From: Sphingomonas sp. PP-CC-1A-547
GTDB lineage: Bacteria; Pseudomonadota; Alphaproteobacteria; Sphingomonadales; Sphingomonadaceae
Reading direction: 5' to 3'
Assembly (NCBI RefSeq): GCF_003610375.1
Contig: NZ_RAPZ01000012.1
Coordinates: 1 to 64,000, forward strand
Length of the DNA stretch: 64,000 bases
Shown: piece by piece, positions 26,609 through 35,734 of the stretch
How the letters are laid out: each line of letters opens with the position of its first letter
Position numbering within the stretch: position 1 is the stretch's first letter
The notes under the pieces: model-generated
The model's input: only the letters and a program-made list of their open reading frames with translations
Told to the model about the DNA's origin: nothing
Database searches by the model: none
Position numbers and translations under genes: made by a program

Positions 26609-27145
26609 TCAGACGCGGTTCGCGAGCCAGCCGTAGAGGAAGGCTTCGTTCGCCGGGCGCGTCTCGGCGAGGGCGACGTAGCGTTCGCCCTGGAGCGCCT
26701 CGATCGCCTTCAGGAGCACGGTTTCGCCGCCGGGTTTGCGGCGGGCTAGGAAGGCGTCGAGTGCGGTCAGGGTCGCGGGGCCGATGCGGCCGTCGAGGAT
26801 CATGTCGGGGTAGTCGGTGGCGCCGCGGTTGAGCGCGTTGAGGGCGCGCTGGAGGAAGGTGGCGGCGACCGCGGGGCCCATGTTGATGCCGGTGTCGAAG
26901 AGTTCTTCGGCGATTTTCGGGGCTCGGGGGGCGATCTGGTCGAAGGCCGGGCGGGTCCAGTAGAGGCGGTGGTAGATGGTTTCCGCCTGGTCGCGGGGGA
27001 AATTGCGCATGTCTCCGGGGTAGCCGTTGGTGCGGGCTACGCTTTCCGTGATGCCGTAGCGGGTGGGGCCGCCTCGGTCTGCGGGGTGGTTGGAGTAGCC
27101 GCCTTCGCGGTCGATGACGGCGTCGATTAGGTGGTCGATGGTCAT
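26609..27145 (-). CDS. GH108-type muramidase (endolysin)
   Basis: 178-aa peptidoglycan hydrolase from ATG 27145, preceded by GGGAG. The N-terminal glycoside hydrolase family 108 domain carries the catalytic-Glu motif DREGGYSNHPADRGGPTRYG (Glu at about residue 14), then ELFDTGINMGP. A C-terminal peptidoglycan-binding-like domain includes DGRIGPATLTALDAF. There is no signal peptide, consistent with release through a holin. The frame is open upstream to 27316, but that is repeat. It pairs with the 3TM holin downstream. Confidence 0.9.
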   Translation of the reverse strand: MTIDHLIDAVIDREGGYSNHPADRGGPTRYGITESVARTNGYPGDMRNFPRDQAETIYHRLYWTRPAFDQIAPRAPKIAEELFDTGINMGPAVAATFLQRALNALNRGATDYPDMILDGRIGPATLTALDAFLARRKPGGETVLLKAIEALQGERYVALAETRPANEAFLYGWLANRV

Positions 27146-27235
27146 GGCTGACTCCCGGTTTTGTTGGGGGCGAGCGAACCATATTGGTTCGTTGTAGGAC
27201 AGGGGAATTTGGCTCGTCGCACTCGGCCTTTCTTT

Positions 27236-27346
27236 CTCCCCTCCCTGGAAGGGAGGGGTTGGGGGTGGGTTGGCCTGCTTGGGTTGCGACAGGTTTGTAT
27301 GCGGAAGCCGACCCACCCCCGGCCCCTCCCTTCCAGGGAGGGGGGC
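27236..27346. repeat. Type H inverted repeat, copy 1
   Basis: Arms CCCTCCCTGGAAGGGAGGGG and CCCCTCCCTTCCAGGGAGGG with inner GGGGGTGGG and CCCACCCCC. It lies in the 524-bp gap between the endolysin gene and maeB, 22 nt before a type C element. Confidence 0.9.
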
Positions 27347-27368
27347 GAGAAGTGCTTTTCATCCTCTG

Positions 27369-27476
27369 CACCACCCCGGCGGAGGCCGGGGTCCAATTGG
27401 GGGACGGTGCTGACGGAGGACGGCGCTTCGTTATGTCCGACGTTCCAATTGGGCCCCGGCCTTCGCCGGGGTGGTG
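27369..27476. repeat. Type C palindromic repeat, copy 3
   Basis: Outer arms CACCACCCCGGCGGAGGCCG and CGGCCTTCGCCGGGGTGGTG with core TGACGG and CGTTATG. The core is in the reverse orientation relative to 57957. The remaining 193 bp to maeB hold no obvious gene and must contain the maeB promoter. Confidence 0.9.
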
Positions 27477-27669
27477 CTGTGCTGGGATGGTGCTGTGGTG
27501 TGGGGTACCGGGTCGCGACCTTGCCCCCCGCCCCACCCAAACCGACGCTACGTCCGCGCGGGGTTGGCGGATCGGTGCGCCTAAGGCTATGCGCTGCCTT
27601 GAACATTCGCCGCGGGCTCTGTCTGCGCGCCCACCCGGTCGCCGCCGCGGCCGACAGGTTAGGAAGACC

Positions 27670-29952
27670 ATGGAAGACGATTTCCGCAAAGCCGCGCTCG
27701 ATTATCACCGCTATCCCAAGCCCGGTAAGCTCTCGGTCGAGGCGACCAAGCGGATGGCGACGCAGCGCGATCTCGCGCTCGCTTACTCGCCGGGCGTGGC
27801 CGCTGCGTGCGAGGAAATCGCCGCGGATCCGGACAAGGCGCGGGATTACACCGCGCGGGGCAACCTGGTTGCGGTCATCACCAACGGCACCGCGGTGCTC
27901 GGGCTCGGCGCGATCGGTGCGCTGGCGTCGAAGCCGGTGATGGAGGGCAAGGCGGTGCTCTTCAAGAAGTTCGCCGGGATCGACTGCTTCGATATCGAGA
28001 TCGACCAGCTCGATCCGCAGGCGTTCATCGAGGCGGTCCGCGTGCTCGAGCCGACGTTCGGCGGGATCAATCTCGAGGACATCAAGGCGCCGGAATGCTT
28101 CGAGATCGAGACGAAGCTGCGCGAGCTGATGAACATCCCGGTGTTCCATGACGACCAGCACGGTACCGCGATCGTGTGTGCCGCCGCGGTGCGCAACGTG
28201 CTGGAACTGCGCGGCAAGCGGCTCGACCAGATGAAGCTGGTGACGTCGGGCGCAGGCGCGGCGGCGCTGGCGACGGTCGACCTGCTGGTGTCGATGGGGC
28301 TCAATCCCGAGAACGTCACGCTGACCGATATCGCGGGCGTGGTGCATAAGGATCGCGGCGACGTGATGCCGCCGAACATGGCGCGGTACGCCCGCACGAC
28401 CAACGCGCGGACCCTGCCGGACGTGCTGGAGGGGGCGGACATCTTCCTCGGGCTGTCGGCGCCGCGCGTGCTGAAGCAGGAATGGCTGCATCTGCTCGCG
28501 CCCGATCCGCTGATCCTCGCGCTGGCGAATCCGGAGCCCGAGATCCAGCCGGCGCTGGTCCACGCGACCCGGCCCGACGCGATCATCGCCACTGGCCGCT
28601 CGGATTTTCCGAACCAGGTCAACAACGTGCTGTGCTTCCCGTTCATCTTCCGCGGGGCGCTCGACGTCGGCGCGACCGAGATCAACGAGGCGATGAAGGT
28701 CGCGGCGGTCGATGCGATCGCAGCCCTGGCGCGTGCGACGGCTTCGGACGTGGTCGTCACCGCTTACGGCGGCGCAACGCCGGTGTTCGGGCCGACCTAC
28801 ATCATCCCCAAGCCGTTCGATCCGCGGCTGATCCTTCACGTCGCGCCGGCAGTGGCGAAGGCGGCGATGGACTCGGGCGTGGCGACGCGGCCGATCGAGG
28901 ATTTCGACGCGTACCTGCGTGACCTCGAAGTGTTCGTGTATCGTTCGGGCCAGCTGATGCGGCCGATCTTCGCGCGCGCCAAGCAGGCGGGGCGCTCGAT
29001 CGCCTATGGCGAGGGCGAGGACGACCGCACGCTGCGCGCGGTGCAGACGGTGATCGACGAGGGGATAGGGCGGCCGGTGCTGATCGGGCGGCGCGAGGTG
29101 ATCGCCGAGAAGATCCAGTCGAGCGGATTGCGGATGGCGATCGGCACCGATGTCGAGGTGCTCGATCCGGGTACGGACCGCGAAGTGTTCGATCCTCTGC
29201 TCGCCGGGTACAATGCGCTGGTCGGCCGTCGCGGATCGCCGCCCGACAGTGCCGAGCGCGCGCTGCGGACTCGGCCGAGCGTGGCGGCGGCGATGCTGCT
29301 GCGCGAGGGGCGCGTCGATGCGGCCTTGTGTGGTGGCATCGGCGACTGGTGGACGCAGATGACCTACGTCATGCCGCTGATCCCGCGGATGCCCGGCGTT
29401 TCGCGCCTATATGCGATGTCGGCGGTGATCCTGCGCACCGGCAGTCTTTTCTTCTGCGATACGCATGTGACGGTCGATCCGACTGCCGAGCAGATCGCCG
29501 AGATGACGTTGCTGGCGGCCGAGGCGGTGCGCGCGTTCGCGATCGAACCGAAGGCGGCGTTGCTGTCGCATTCGAGCTTCGGTGCGTCGCGGTCGCCGTC
29601 GGCGCAGAAGATGCGCGCGGGGCATGCATTGCTGAAGGCGGCGGCGCCCGAGTTCGAGTTCGATGGCGAGATGCACGGCGATGCGGCGCTGTCGGAGGCG
29701 CTGCGGCGGCGGTTGGTCGCGGACAGCCCGCTTACGGGCTCGGCGAACTTGCTGGTGATGCCGAACATCGATGCGGCGAACATCGCGGTGTCGCTGCTGT
29801 CGGCGTCGACCGAGTCGCTGCCGCTGGGGCCGATGCTGCTGGGGCTCGCCAAGCCGTTGCAGATGATGGTGCCTAGCGTGACCGCGCGGGGGATCGTTAA
29901 CTTGAGCGCGGTAGCCGTGGGTCATGCGGCGACGGTGAGCGAGACGGCGTAA
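27670..29952 (+). CDS. maeB: NADP-dependent malic enzyme with phosphotransacetylase-like domain
   Basis: Malate to pyruvate decarboxylation, feeding NADPH and acetyl-CoA metabolism, 760 aa from ATG 27670, preceded by AGGAAG. The N-terminal malic domain runs over residues 1-165 (GNLVAVITNGTAVLGLG, then FHDDQHGTAIV). An NAD(P)-binding domain follows (TSGAGAAALATVDLL). The C-terminal third is a phosphate acetyltransferase-like regulatory domain, typical of the long MaeB form. A frame continuing upstream to 27184 runs through repeats and is not coding. Confidence 0.96.
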   Translation: MEDDFRKAALDYHRYPKPGKLSVEATKRMATQRDLALAYSPGVAAACEEIAADPDKARDYTARGNLVAVITNGTAVLGLGAIGALASKPVMEGKAVLFKKFAGIDCFDIEIDQLDPQAFIEAVRVLEPTFGGINLEDIKAPECFEIETKLRELMNIPVFHDDQHGTAIVCAAAVRNVLELRGKRLDQMKLVTSGAGAAALATVDLLVSMGLNPENVTLTDIAGVVHKDRGDVMPPNMARYARTTNARTLPDVLEGADIFLGLSAPRVLKQEWLHLLAPDPLILALANPEPEIQPALVHATRPDAIIATGRSDFPNQVNNVLCFPFIFRGALDVGATEINEAMKVAAVDAIAALARATASDVVVTAYGGATPVFGPTYIIPKPFDPRLILHVAPAVAKAAMDSGVATRPIEDFDAYLRDLEVFVYRSGQLMRPIFARAKQAGRSIAYGEGEDDRTLRAVQTVIDEGIGRPVLIGRREVIAEKIQSSGLRMAIGTDVEVLDPGTDREVFDPLLAGYNALVGRRGSPPDSAERALRTRPSVAAAMLLREGRVDAALCGGIGDWWTQMTYVMPLIPRMPGVSRLYAMSAVILRTGSLFFCDTHVTVDPTAEQIAEMTLLAAEAVRAFAIEPKAALLSHSSFGASRSPSAQKMRAGHALLKAAAPEFEFDGEMHGDAALSEALRRRLVADSPLTGSANLLVMPNIDAANIAVSLLSASTESLPLGPMLLGLAKPLQMMVPSVTARGIVNLSAVAVGHAATVSETA

Positions 29953-29966
29953 ACCTTCTCCTTCTG

Positions 29967-30076
29967 CCCCCCTCCCTGGCAGGGAGGGGTTGGGGGTGGG
30001 TCGGTTTCCGCATGTTCGGACCGGTGGGGCTCAAACCGGCCTACCCACCCCCAGCCCCTCCCTTTCAGGGAGGGGA
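29967..30076. repeat. Type H inverted repeat, copy 2
   Basis: Arms CCCCTCCCTGGCAGGGAGGG and CCCCTCCCTTTCAGGGAGGG, with inner GGGGGTGGG and CCCACCCCC. It starts 14 bp after the maeB stop, and could form the 3' end hairpin of that mRNA. Confidence 0.9.
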
Positions 30077-30167
30077 GCGCGGTTGTGGGAGGGGCGAGCG
30101 TCGCGCAAGAACCAACGGCAAGACTGCTCCCTGAGCAGCGCCGCGTCTTTTCATCGATGTAAGAAAA

Positions 30168-30244
30168 TGGTCGGAGCGACAGGATTCGAACCTGCGACCC
30201 CCACACCCCCAGTGTGGTGCGCTACCAGGCTGCGCTACGCTCCG
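30168..30244 (-). tRNA. tRNA-Pro (anticodon GGG)
   Basis: A full 77-nt cloverleaf including the encoded CCA end. Acceptor arm CGGAGCG pairs with CGCTCCG, the D-arm contains CAGCCTGGTAGCGC, and the anticodon stem CCACA/TGTGG holds loop CTGGGGG, giving anticodon GGG (reads CCC and CCU proline codons). The T-arm contains GGTTCGAATCC. Confidence 0.96.
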
Positions 30245-30337
30245 ACCGAACGGGCCGCATAGCAGCCCGAGCCGCGCGCTCTACGCAGGGTCGGCGTGCG
30301 ATGCAAGTCGCAACGCCGCTTGCCCGCAAGAATTGCC

Positions 30338-30646
30338 TCAGTCCCCCATTAGCGTGCGCCAGAAGCTGCCGTCATACGACTTCACGCTGACCTGCTCGAT
30401 GGTGTACGCGCGCAGGGCGCGACCGAAGGCCTTCTGGTGTTCGGCCTGGCCGTGCGCGGCGATCGCCTCGGGACTCGCCCAGCGTTCGGAGATCCGGATC
30501 AGGTCGGGATCGACCAGGTCGAGTGCGAGATTGTAGAACTCGCAGCCGTCTTCCTTGGCGCAGGCGGCCATGTGCGCGATCAGCGTGTCGGCGATCTTCG
30601 CGCCTTCGCCTGCGGCCAGCTTGATATGTCCCATCACCAGAATCAT
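30338..30646 (-). CDS. Antibiotic biosynthesis monooxygenase (ABM) domain protein
   Basis: 102-aa single-domain ferredoxin-like protein, 309 bp from ATG 30646 with CAGGAGA upstream. It begins MILVMGHIKLAAGEG and carries the ISERWASPEAIAAH pattern typical of the YgiN/ABM family. Members act as small oxygenases or quinol-binding proteins; no substrate can be assigned. The gene is divergent from yajC. Confidence 0.82.
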   Translation of the reverse strand: MILVMGHIKLAAGEGAKIADTLIAHMAACAKEDGCEFYNLALDLVDPDLIRISERWASPEAIAAHGQAEHQKAFGRALRAYTIEQVSVKSYDGSFWRTLMGD

Positions 30647-30816
30647 CGCATCTCTCCTGTTTCGCGCCGGTTTCGTCGCAACTTCATCGTGGTCTCTACA
30701 CGAACCGTCCGCGCCTGCGTCAGTTGCACGGGACACCAAGCGATGATAGCGGGCGGACCAATGCGACCGGCCGCGCGGCGCGCGAACCGAGCCACCCTTC
30801 ACAGATACGGAACTCC

Positions 30817-31161
30817 ATGTTCATCTCACCAGCATACGCCCAGGCCGCAGACGGCGCCGCCACGACGGCGGGAGGCGGGATCGCCTCGTTCCTGAGCCTC
30901 GCGCCGCTCTTCCTCGTGTTCGTCGTGTTCTATTTCCTGATGATCCGTCCGCAGCAAAAGCGCATGAAGGCGCTGCAGGCTTCGGTCGCGGCGGTGAAGA
31001 AGAACGACAGCGTCGTGACCTCGGGCGGGATCCTGGGCAAGGTGACCAAGGTCGAGGATAATGTCGTCGAGGTCGAGATCGCGCCGAATGTCCGCGTGCG
31101 CGTCGTCAAGGCGACGTTGACCGACATCACCAGCCCCAACACGAAGCCGGCGAACGACTGA
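30817..31161 (+). CDS. yajC: Preprotein translocase accessory subunit YajC
   Basis: 114-aa inner-membrane protein that joins the SecDF complex. It has a short N-terminal stretch, one membrane segment (about residues 28-45 with LVFVVFYFLMIRPQQKRMK), and a cytoplasmic domain with VVTSGGILGKVTKV. It starts the yajC-secD-secF operon; the stop overlaps the secD start as TGATG. Confidence 0.96.
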   Translation: MFISPAYAQAADGAATTAGGGIASFLSLAPLFLVFVVFYFLMIRPQQKRMKALQASVAAVKKNDSVVTSGGILGKVTKVEDNVVEVEIAPNVRVRVVKATLTDITSPNTKPAND

Positions 31162-32765
31162 TGCTCGACTTCCCGCGCTGGAAAATCGGGTCGATCATCG
31201 GGTTGCTGGCGGCATTGTGCCTGCTGGCGATCCCGAGCTTCCTCCCCGAGAGCACCACGAGCCAATGGGGGCGGATTCCGCATCCGCACATCAACCTCGG
31301 GCTCGATCTCGCCGGCGGCAGCTATCTGCTGCTCGAGGCGGATACCGCCGACCTCGCCGCGACGCGGATCGAGGCGATGCGCGACAGCGTCGCGGGGACG
31401 ATGCGCAACGGGACGCCGCGGATCGAGATCGGCGACATTTCGACGCGGGGCGGCCAGCTGACGTTTCTGCTGCGTGATCCGAGCCAGGTCGACGCGGCGC
31501 GCGAGCGCCTGCTGGCGATCACCGGCGGCGGCGCCGGGATGAGCGGCCAGCGCGAATGGGACATCAACGTCGTCGACACGAGCCGGTTCGTGCTCAAGCC
31601 GACCCAGGCCGGACTGACCCAGGCGGTCGACACCGCGATGAAGGACGCGACCGAAGTCGTCCGTCGTCGTATCGACGCGCTCGGCACCAAGGAGCCGACG
31701 ATCGTTCGCCAGGGCGCGACGCGGATCGTGGTGCAGGTGCCGGGGCTGAAGAACCCGCAGGCGCTGAAGGAGCTGATCGGCAAGACCGCCAAGCTCGAGT
31801 TCAAGCTGGTCGACGAGACTGCGAACCCGGCCGATCTGGTCAAGGGGATCGCCCCGGTCGGCAGCCAGGTGCTGCCGTATCCGGGCAATCCGCGCGGCGT
31901 GCCGTTCATCGCGGTCAAGCGATCGGTGATCATCTCGGGCGACCAACTCGCCGATGCACGCCAGGAGTTCGAGTCGCAGACCAACGCAGCCCAGGTGGCG
32001 ATCACGTTCGACGCAGTCGGCGGCCGTCGCTTCGCCAAGGTGACGACCGAGAACACCAACAAGCCGTTCGCGATCATCCTCGACAATTCGGTGATCTCCG
32101 CACCCAACATCAACGAGCCGATCCTCGGCGGTCGTGCGTCGATCTCGGGCAACTTCACCGTCGAGTCGGCGAACGCGCTGGCGATCTCGCTGCGGTCGGG
32201 CAAGCTCCCGGTCAATTTGAAGACGATCGCCGAGAGCACCGTCAGCCCCGATCTCGGCAAGGACTCGATCCGCGCCGGCGTGCTGGCGTCGATCGTCGCC
32301 GCGCTGCTCGTGATCGTGTTCATGTTCGTCACCTATGGCCGGTTCGGCCTGTATGCGAACCTCGCGGTGGTCATCAACATCCTGGTCATCGTCGCCGTCA
32401 TGGCGATGTTGAACGCGACGCTGACGCTGCCCGGTATCGCCGGGTTCGTGCTGACGATCGGTACCGCGGTGGATGCCAACGTGCTGATCAACGAGCGTAT
32501 TCGCGAGGAGCGGCGACGCGGGCGTAGCGTCGTCCAGTCGGTCGAGCTCGGCTACAAGGAAGCATCGCGGACGATCTTCGAGGCCAACGTGACGCACGCC
32601 ATCACCGGCGTGATCATGCTGCTGCTCGGCTCGGGCCCGGTGAAGGGCTTCGCGGTCGTGCTGCTGATCGGGATCTGCACGTCGGTGTTCACCGCCGTCA
32701 CGTTCACGCGGATGATGGTCGCGCTGTGGCTGCGGAAGAACCGCCCCACCACGATCAATATTTGA
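31161..32765 (+). CDS. secD: Protein translocase subunit SecD
   Basis: 534-aa inner-membrane subunit of the SecDF complex, which uses proton motive force to finish export of proteins across the inner membrane. The N-terminal membrane segment is followed by a periplasmic region with the signature LGLDLAGGSYLLLE. The C-terminal half carries membrane helices with GTAVDANVLINERIREE. It overlaps the yajC stop by one base and secF follows 15 bp later. Confidence 0.97.
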   Translation: MLDFPRWKIGSIIGLLAALCLLAIPSFLPESTTSQWGRIPHPHINLGLDLAGGSYLLLEADTADLAATRIEAMRDSVAGTMRNGTPRIEIGDISTRGGQLTFLLRDPSQVDAARERLLAITGGGAGMSGQREWDINVVDTSRFVLKPTQAGLTQAVDTAMKDATEVVRRRIDALGTKEPTIVRQGATRIVVQVPGLKNPQALKELIGKTAKLEFKLVDETANPADLVKGIAPVGSQVLPYPGNPRGVPFIAVKRSVIISGDQLADARQEFESQTNAAQVAITFDAVGGRRFAKVTTENTNKPFAIILDNSVISAPNINEPILGGRASISGNFTVESANALAISLRSGKLPVNLKTIAESTVSPDLGKDSIRAGVLASIVAALLVIVFMFVTYGRFGLYANLAVVINILVIVAVMAMLNATLTLPGIAGFVLTIGTAVDANVLINERIREERRRGRSVVQSVELGYKEASRTIFEANVTHAITGVIMLLLGSGPVKGFAVVLLIGICTSVFTAVTFTRMMVALWLRKNRPTTINI

Positions 32766-32779
32766 GGCGGGAGATAACC

Positions 32780-33745
32780 ATGCGCCTGCTGAAACTCGTA
32801 CCCGACAACACGAACCTCAAGTTCGTCTCGCTCCGCAAATGGGCGTTCGGGCTGACCCTGCTGCTGTCCCTGCTCGCGGTCGGGCTGGTCGTGACGAAGG
32901 GCCTCAACATGGGCGTCGACTTCGTCGGCGGCGTCCTGATCGAGGAAAAGTTCGCGACCCCGCCGTCGATCGACGCGGTCCGCACCGAAGTCGACCGGCT
33001 CGGCGTCGGCGAAGCCTCGATCCAGTCGTTCAGCGATCCCAAGACGCTGTCGATCCGCCTGCCCGTCCCCGCCGGTGACGAAGGCGCGACCAACCGCCTC
33101 GTCAAGAAGGTGTCGGACGACCTCGCCGTGAAGTTCCCCGGCGCGACGTTCTCGAAGTACGACACGATCTCGGGCAAGGTCTCGGACGAGCTGATCAGCA
33201 AGGGTTTACTCGCGGTCGGCCTCGCGATCCTCGGCATCGCGCTGTTCGCGGTGGTCCGGTTCGAGTGGCAGTTCGGCGTGTCGACCGTCGTCGCGATCGT
33301 CCACGATCTGTTGATGACGCTAGGCTTCTTCGCGCTGACGCAATTCGAGTTCGACCTGAACATCGTCGCGGCGGTGCTGACGATCATCTCGTACTCGATC
33401 AACGACAAGATCGTGATCGACGACCGTATCCGCGAGAATATGCGCCGGTACCGGAAGATGGACATGCGCGAGATCATCGACCTGTCGGTGAACGAGACGC
33501 TGCCGCGTACCGTGATGACGTCGGTGACGATCCTGCTCGCACTGGTCGCGATGCTGGTGCTCGGCGGCCACGTGCTGCGCGGGTTCACCGCGGCGATGAT
33601 CCTGGGTATCGTCGTGGGCACGTATTCGTCGATCTACGTGTCGTCGTCGCTGCTGATCACGCTGGGGCTGCGGGCCGATCCTGCGCCGCGCAAGGGCGGC
33701 GTGCAGGACGGTGCCGAGCGGGTTGGTCCGAAGGTCGAGCGTTGA
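32780..33745 (+). CDS. secF: Protein translocase subunit SecF
   Basis: 321-aa partner of SecD, from ATG 32780. The N-terminal membrane segment leads into GLNMGVDFVGGVLIEE, and the later helices include the SecF signature SYSINDKIVIDDRIREN. The short C-terminal tail is charged. Last Sec gene of the operon; the Mth938-like gene follows 8 bp later. Confidence 0.97.
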   Translation: MRLLKLVPDNTNLKFVSLRKWAFGLTLLLSLLAVGLVVTKGLNMGVDFVGGVLIEEKFATPPSIDAVRTEVDRLGVGEASIQSFSDPKTLSIRLPVPAGDEGATNRLVKKVSDDLAVKFPGATFSKYDTISGKVSDELISKGLLAVGLAILGIALFAVVRFEWQFGVSTVVAIVHDLLMTLGFFALTQFEFDLNIVAAVLTIISYSINDKIVIDDRIRENMRRYRKMDMREIIDLSVNETLPRTVMTSVTILLALVAMLVLGGHVLRGFTAAMILGIVVGTYSSIYVSSSLLITLGLRADPAPRKGGVQDGAERVGPKVER

Positions 33746-33752
33746 TCACGTC

Positions 33753-34127
33753 ATGAGAATGGACCGCGAGAAGACCGATGGGCCGATGATCTCGGCGATC
33801 GGTCGGGCTGGGTTCAAGGTCGATGACGGCTATTACACGGCGCTGTCTATCAGTCCCGAACGTGCGGATGGCTGGGAGCCGCCGGCGTTCGAGGCGCTGG
33901 GCGAGGCGGACGTGGCGGCGTTGCTGGCGCTCGATCCGCCGCCGGAGTTCCTGTTGTTGGGGACCGGTTCCGCGCTGCGTCAGCCGCCGCTTGCGTTCAA
34001 GCGGGCGGTCGAGGCACGGGGGTTCGGGATCGAGGCTATGGATAGCCGAGCTGCCGCTCGGGCTTGGGCGGTTCTGCGCGGTGAGGGTCGCTGGATCGTG
34101 GCAGCGCTGTACCCGCTCGAGGGGTGA
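33753..34127 (+). CDS. Mth938-like domain protein
   Basis: 124-aa protein with the Mth938/NDUFAF3-like fold: MISAIGRAGFKVDDGYYTAL, then FLLLGTGSALRQPP and GFGIEAMDSRAAARAWAVL. The mitochondrial relative helps complex I assembly; the bacterial role is not established. It is very often the gene after secF in alphaproteobacteria, and here starts 8 bp after the secF stop. Alternative ATG at 33759. Confidence 0.88.
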   Translation: MRMDREKTDGPMISAIGRAGFKVDDGYYTALSISPERADGWEPPAFEALGEADVAALLALDPPPEFLLLGTGSALRQPPLAFKRAVEARGFGIEAMDSRAAARAWAVLRGEGRWIVAALYPLEG

Positions 34128-34140
34128 TCTGAGACTGCTG

Positions 34141-34265
34141 ATCCTCCCCCGCCAGGGGGAGGTGGCTGGCGCTTGCCAGACGGAGGGGGAGGAAAGGGCA
34201 ACAGTCGTTGCGAGTTCCTCCCCCTCCGTCACCTTCGGTGCCACCTCCCCCTGGCGGGGGAGGAT
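34141..34265. repeat. Type E inverted repeat, copy 2 (full)
   Basis: Arms ATCCTCCCCCGCCAGGGGGA and CCCCCTGGCGGGGGAGGAT with inner AGACGGAGGGGGAGGAA and CTCCCCCTCCGTC. It sits between the convergent Mth938-like and glycosyltransferase genes, ending one base before the latter's 3' end. Confidence 0.9.
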
Positions 34266-34266
34266 T

Positions 34267-35442
34267 CTAGATTCGGTGATTCGCGGCTAGCGTCGCCAAA
34301 TGCTCGTAGAGCGCGGCGGTGTTGGCTTCCCAGGTGAAGCTGGCGACTGTGGCGCGCGTCGCTTGGGGCGGCGGCGGATCGGCCAGTAGGGCGCCGATCG
34401 CGGCGGCGAAGGCGAGCGGGTCGCCGATCGTGACGCGGCCTGCTTCTGGCGATGTCACCACGTCATGTGCGCCGCCGGCGTCGGTGATGACGATCGGGGT
34501 ACCGCAGGCGAGCGACTCGACCCAGGCGTTGGCGAGGCCTTCGGACTCGGAGGCAAGCGCGCTGACATCGGCAGCGGCAATCAGCTTCGGGATTTCGGCG
34601 TGCGGTACGGCGCTCAGCATGCGAACGCGGTTGGCTATGCCGAGTCGTGAGATCTGCGCTTCCAGTGTCGATCGCGCGGGGCCCTGCCCTGCGATCAGGA
34701 GCGTGACGCCGGGGAGCGCGGCGACCGCGTCGATGACGATGTCGTGGCCCTTGCGCGAGATCAGCGCGCCAACCGAGACGACTAGCGGGCCCGCTACGCC
34801 GAGGGCTGCCTTGGCGGCCGCGCGGTCGACGGGGTGAAAGCGGTCCTGGTCGACGCCGGTATGGTGGACGCGGATGCGGTCGGCGGGCAAGCCCATCGCG
34901 ACCATGTCGGCCTTCATCGCGGCACTGACCGCGAGCATGCCCGTTGCGTTGCGGCCCGCGTCGCGGACCTGGGCGGCGGTGGCGGGCGCGTTGCCCCAGA
35001 TGTGGATGTCGGACCCGCGCGCCTTGATCGAGACGGGGACGCCGTAGCGCTTGCCGAGCGCGACCGCGGCGGGGCCGTCGGGGAAGAAGAACGAGGCGTC
35101 GATGACATCGAACGCGAAGTCTTCGCGGATCGTGTCGAGGACGGGGATGAGCGCGCGCTGCAACGCTGCGACGTGGTGGCGGCCCTGGAGGAACGGGCGG
35201 ACGGTGAAGCGCGGGCGGTGGAGGTCGATGCCCTTCCACTGCTCGTGCGTTGGGAGCGTGGCGAGGGTTGCGTAGTGACCGAGGTGGCGGAGCGGGCCGG
35301 GGGGGAGGCCTATCGGTGCTACCGCTTGCAGCGAGACGTCGGGATGCGCGGCGAGGCCGAGCGTCTGGCGTTCGACGAAGACGCCGAAATTGGGGCGGGT
35401 CGCATCCGGGAACAGGGTGGAGAGGGTTAGGATGCGGAGCAT
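34267..35442 (-). CDS. Glycosyltransferase family 4 protein
   Basis: 391-aa GT-B fold enzyme. The N-terminal domain begins MLRILTLSTLFPDATRPNFG; the C-terminal donor domain has VSVGALISRKGHDIVIDA and the retaining GT4 motif SESEGLANAWVESLACGTPIV. The sugar and acceptor are unknown; envelope or exopolysaccharide synthesis is likely from the neighbouring mannose-6-phosphate isomerase, though they need not be one unit (292 bp and two repeats apart). Confidence 0.9.
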   Translation of the reverse strand: MLRILTLSTLFPDATRPNFGVFVERQTLGLAAHPDVSLQAVAPIGLPPGPLRHLGHYATLATLPTHEQWKGIDLHRPRFTVRPFLQGRHHVAALQRALIPVLDTIREDFAFDVIDASFFFPDGPAAVALGKRYGVPVSIKARGSDIHIWGNAPATAAQVRDAGRNATGMLAVSAAMKADMVAMGLPADRIRVHHTGVDQDRFHPVDRAAAKAALGVAGPLVVSVGALISRKGHDIVIDAVAALPGVTLLIAGQGPARSTLEAQISRLGIANRVRMLSAVPHAEIPKLIAAADVSALASESEGLANAWVESLACGTPIVITDAGGAHDVVTSPEAGRVTIGDPLAFAAAIGALLADPPPPQATRATVASFTWEANTAALYEHLATLAANHRI

Positions 35443-35504
35443 GGTCTGGGGGTTACAGGGGGCGGGTTAATGTGGGGTGAGTTTGGGGGGTGTATCCTCA
35501 ATTG

Positions 35505-35613
35505 CCACCCCGGCGGAGGCCGGGGCCCAATTGGGGGGCGTTGCTAACGAAGGACAGCCCGCCGTTATTGCCACCTTTCCAATTGGGCCCAGGCCTTCGC
35601 CGGGGTGGTGGTG
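35505..35613. repeat. Type C palindromic repeat, copy 4
   Basis: Outer arms CCACCCCGGCGGAGGCCGGG and GGCCTTCGCCGGGGTGG; core GGCGTTGCTAACG and CGTTATTGCCACC, which is the reverse complement of the core at 57957. A type A element follows 27 nt later. Confidence 0.92.
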
Positions 35614-35640
35614 GTTGGGGTGGCGTTTGCCCTTGATTAC

Positions 35641-35699
35641 CTTGTTTCCCCGCGAAGGCGGGGACCCAGACTGGGCTCCCGCCTTCGCGGGAGAACAAG
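35641..35699. repeat. Type A palindromic repeat, copy 4
   Basis: The 55-bp palindrome extended by two matching bases on each side (CTTGTTTCCCCGCGAAGG ... CTTCGCGGGAGAACAAG). It lies 35 bp past the 3' end of the isomerase gene. Confidence 0.87.
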
Positions 35700-35734
35700 G
35701 AGGTGCGAGCAACTAAGGCAGCGGCGTCGTGCCC

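Noticed and set aside
26287-27145. Full prophage around the holin and muramidase genes
   Set aside because: No integrase, capsid, terminase or tail gene on either side; only the two-gene lysis cassette is present.
27184-27669. Open frame extending maeB upstream to give a 922-residue protein
   Set aside because: The extension is translation of type H and C repeats with no homology; maeB has a good start at 27670 with AGGAAG upstream.
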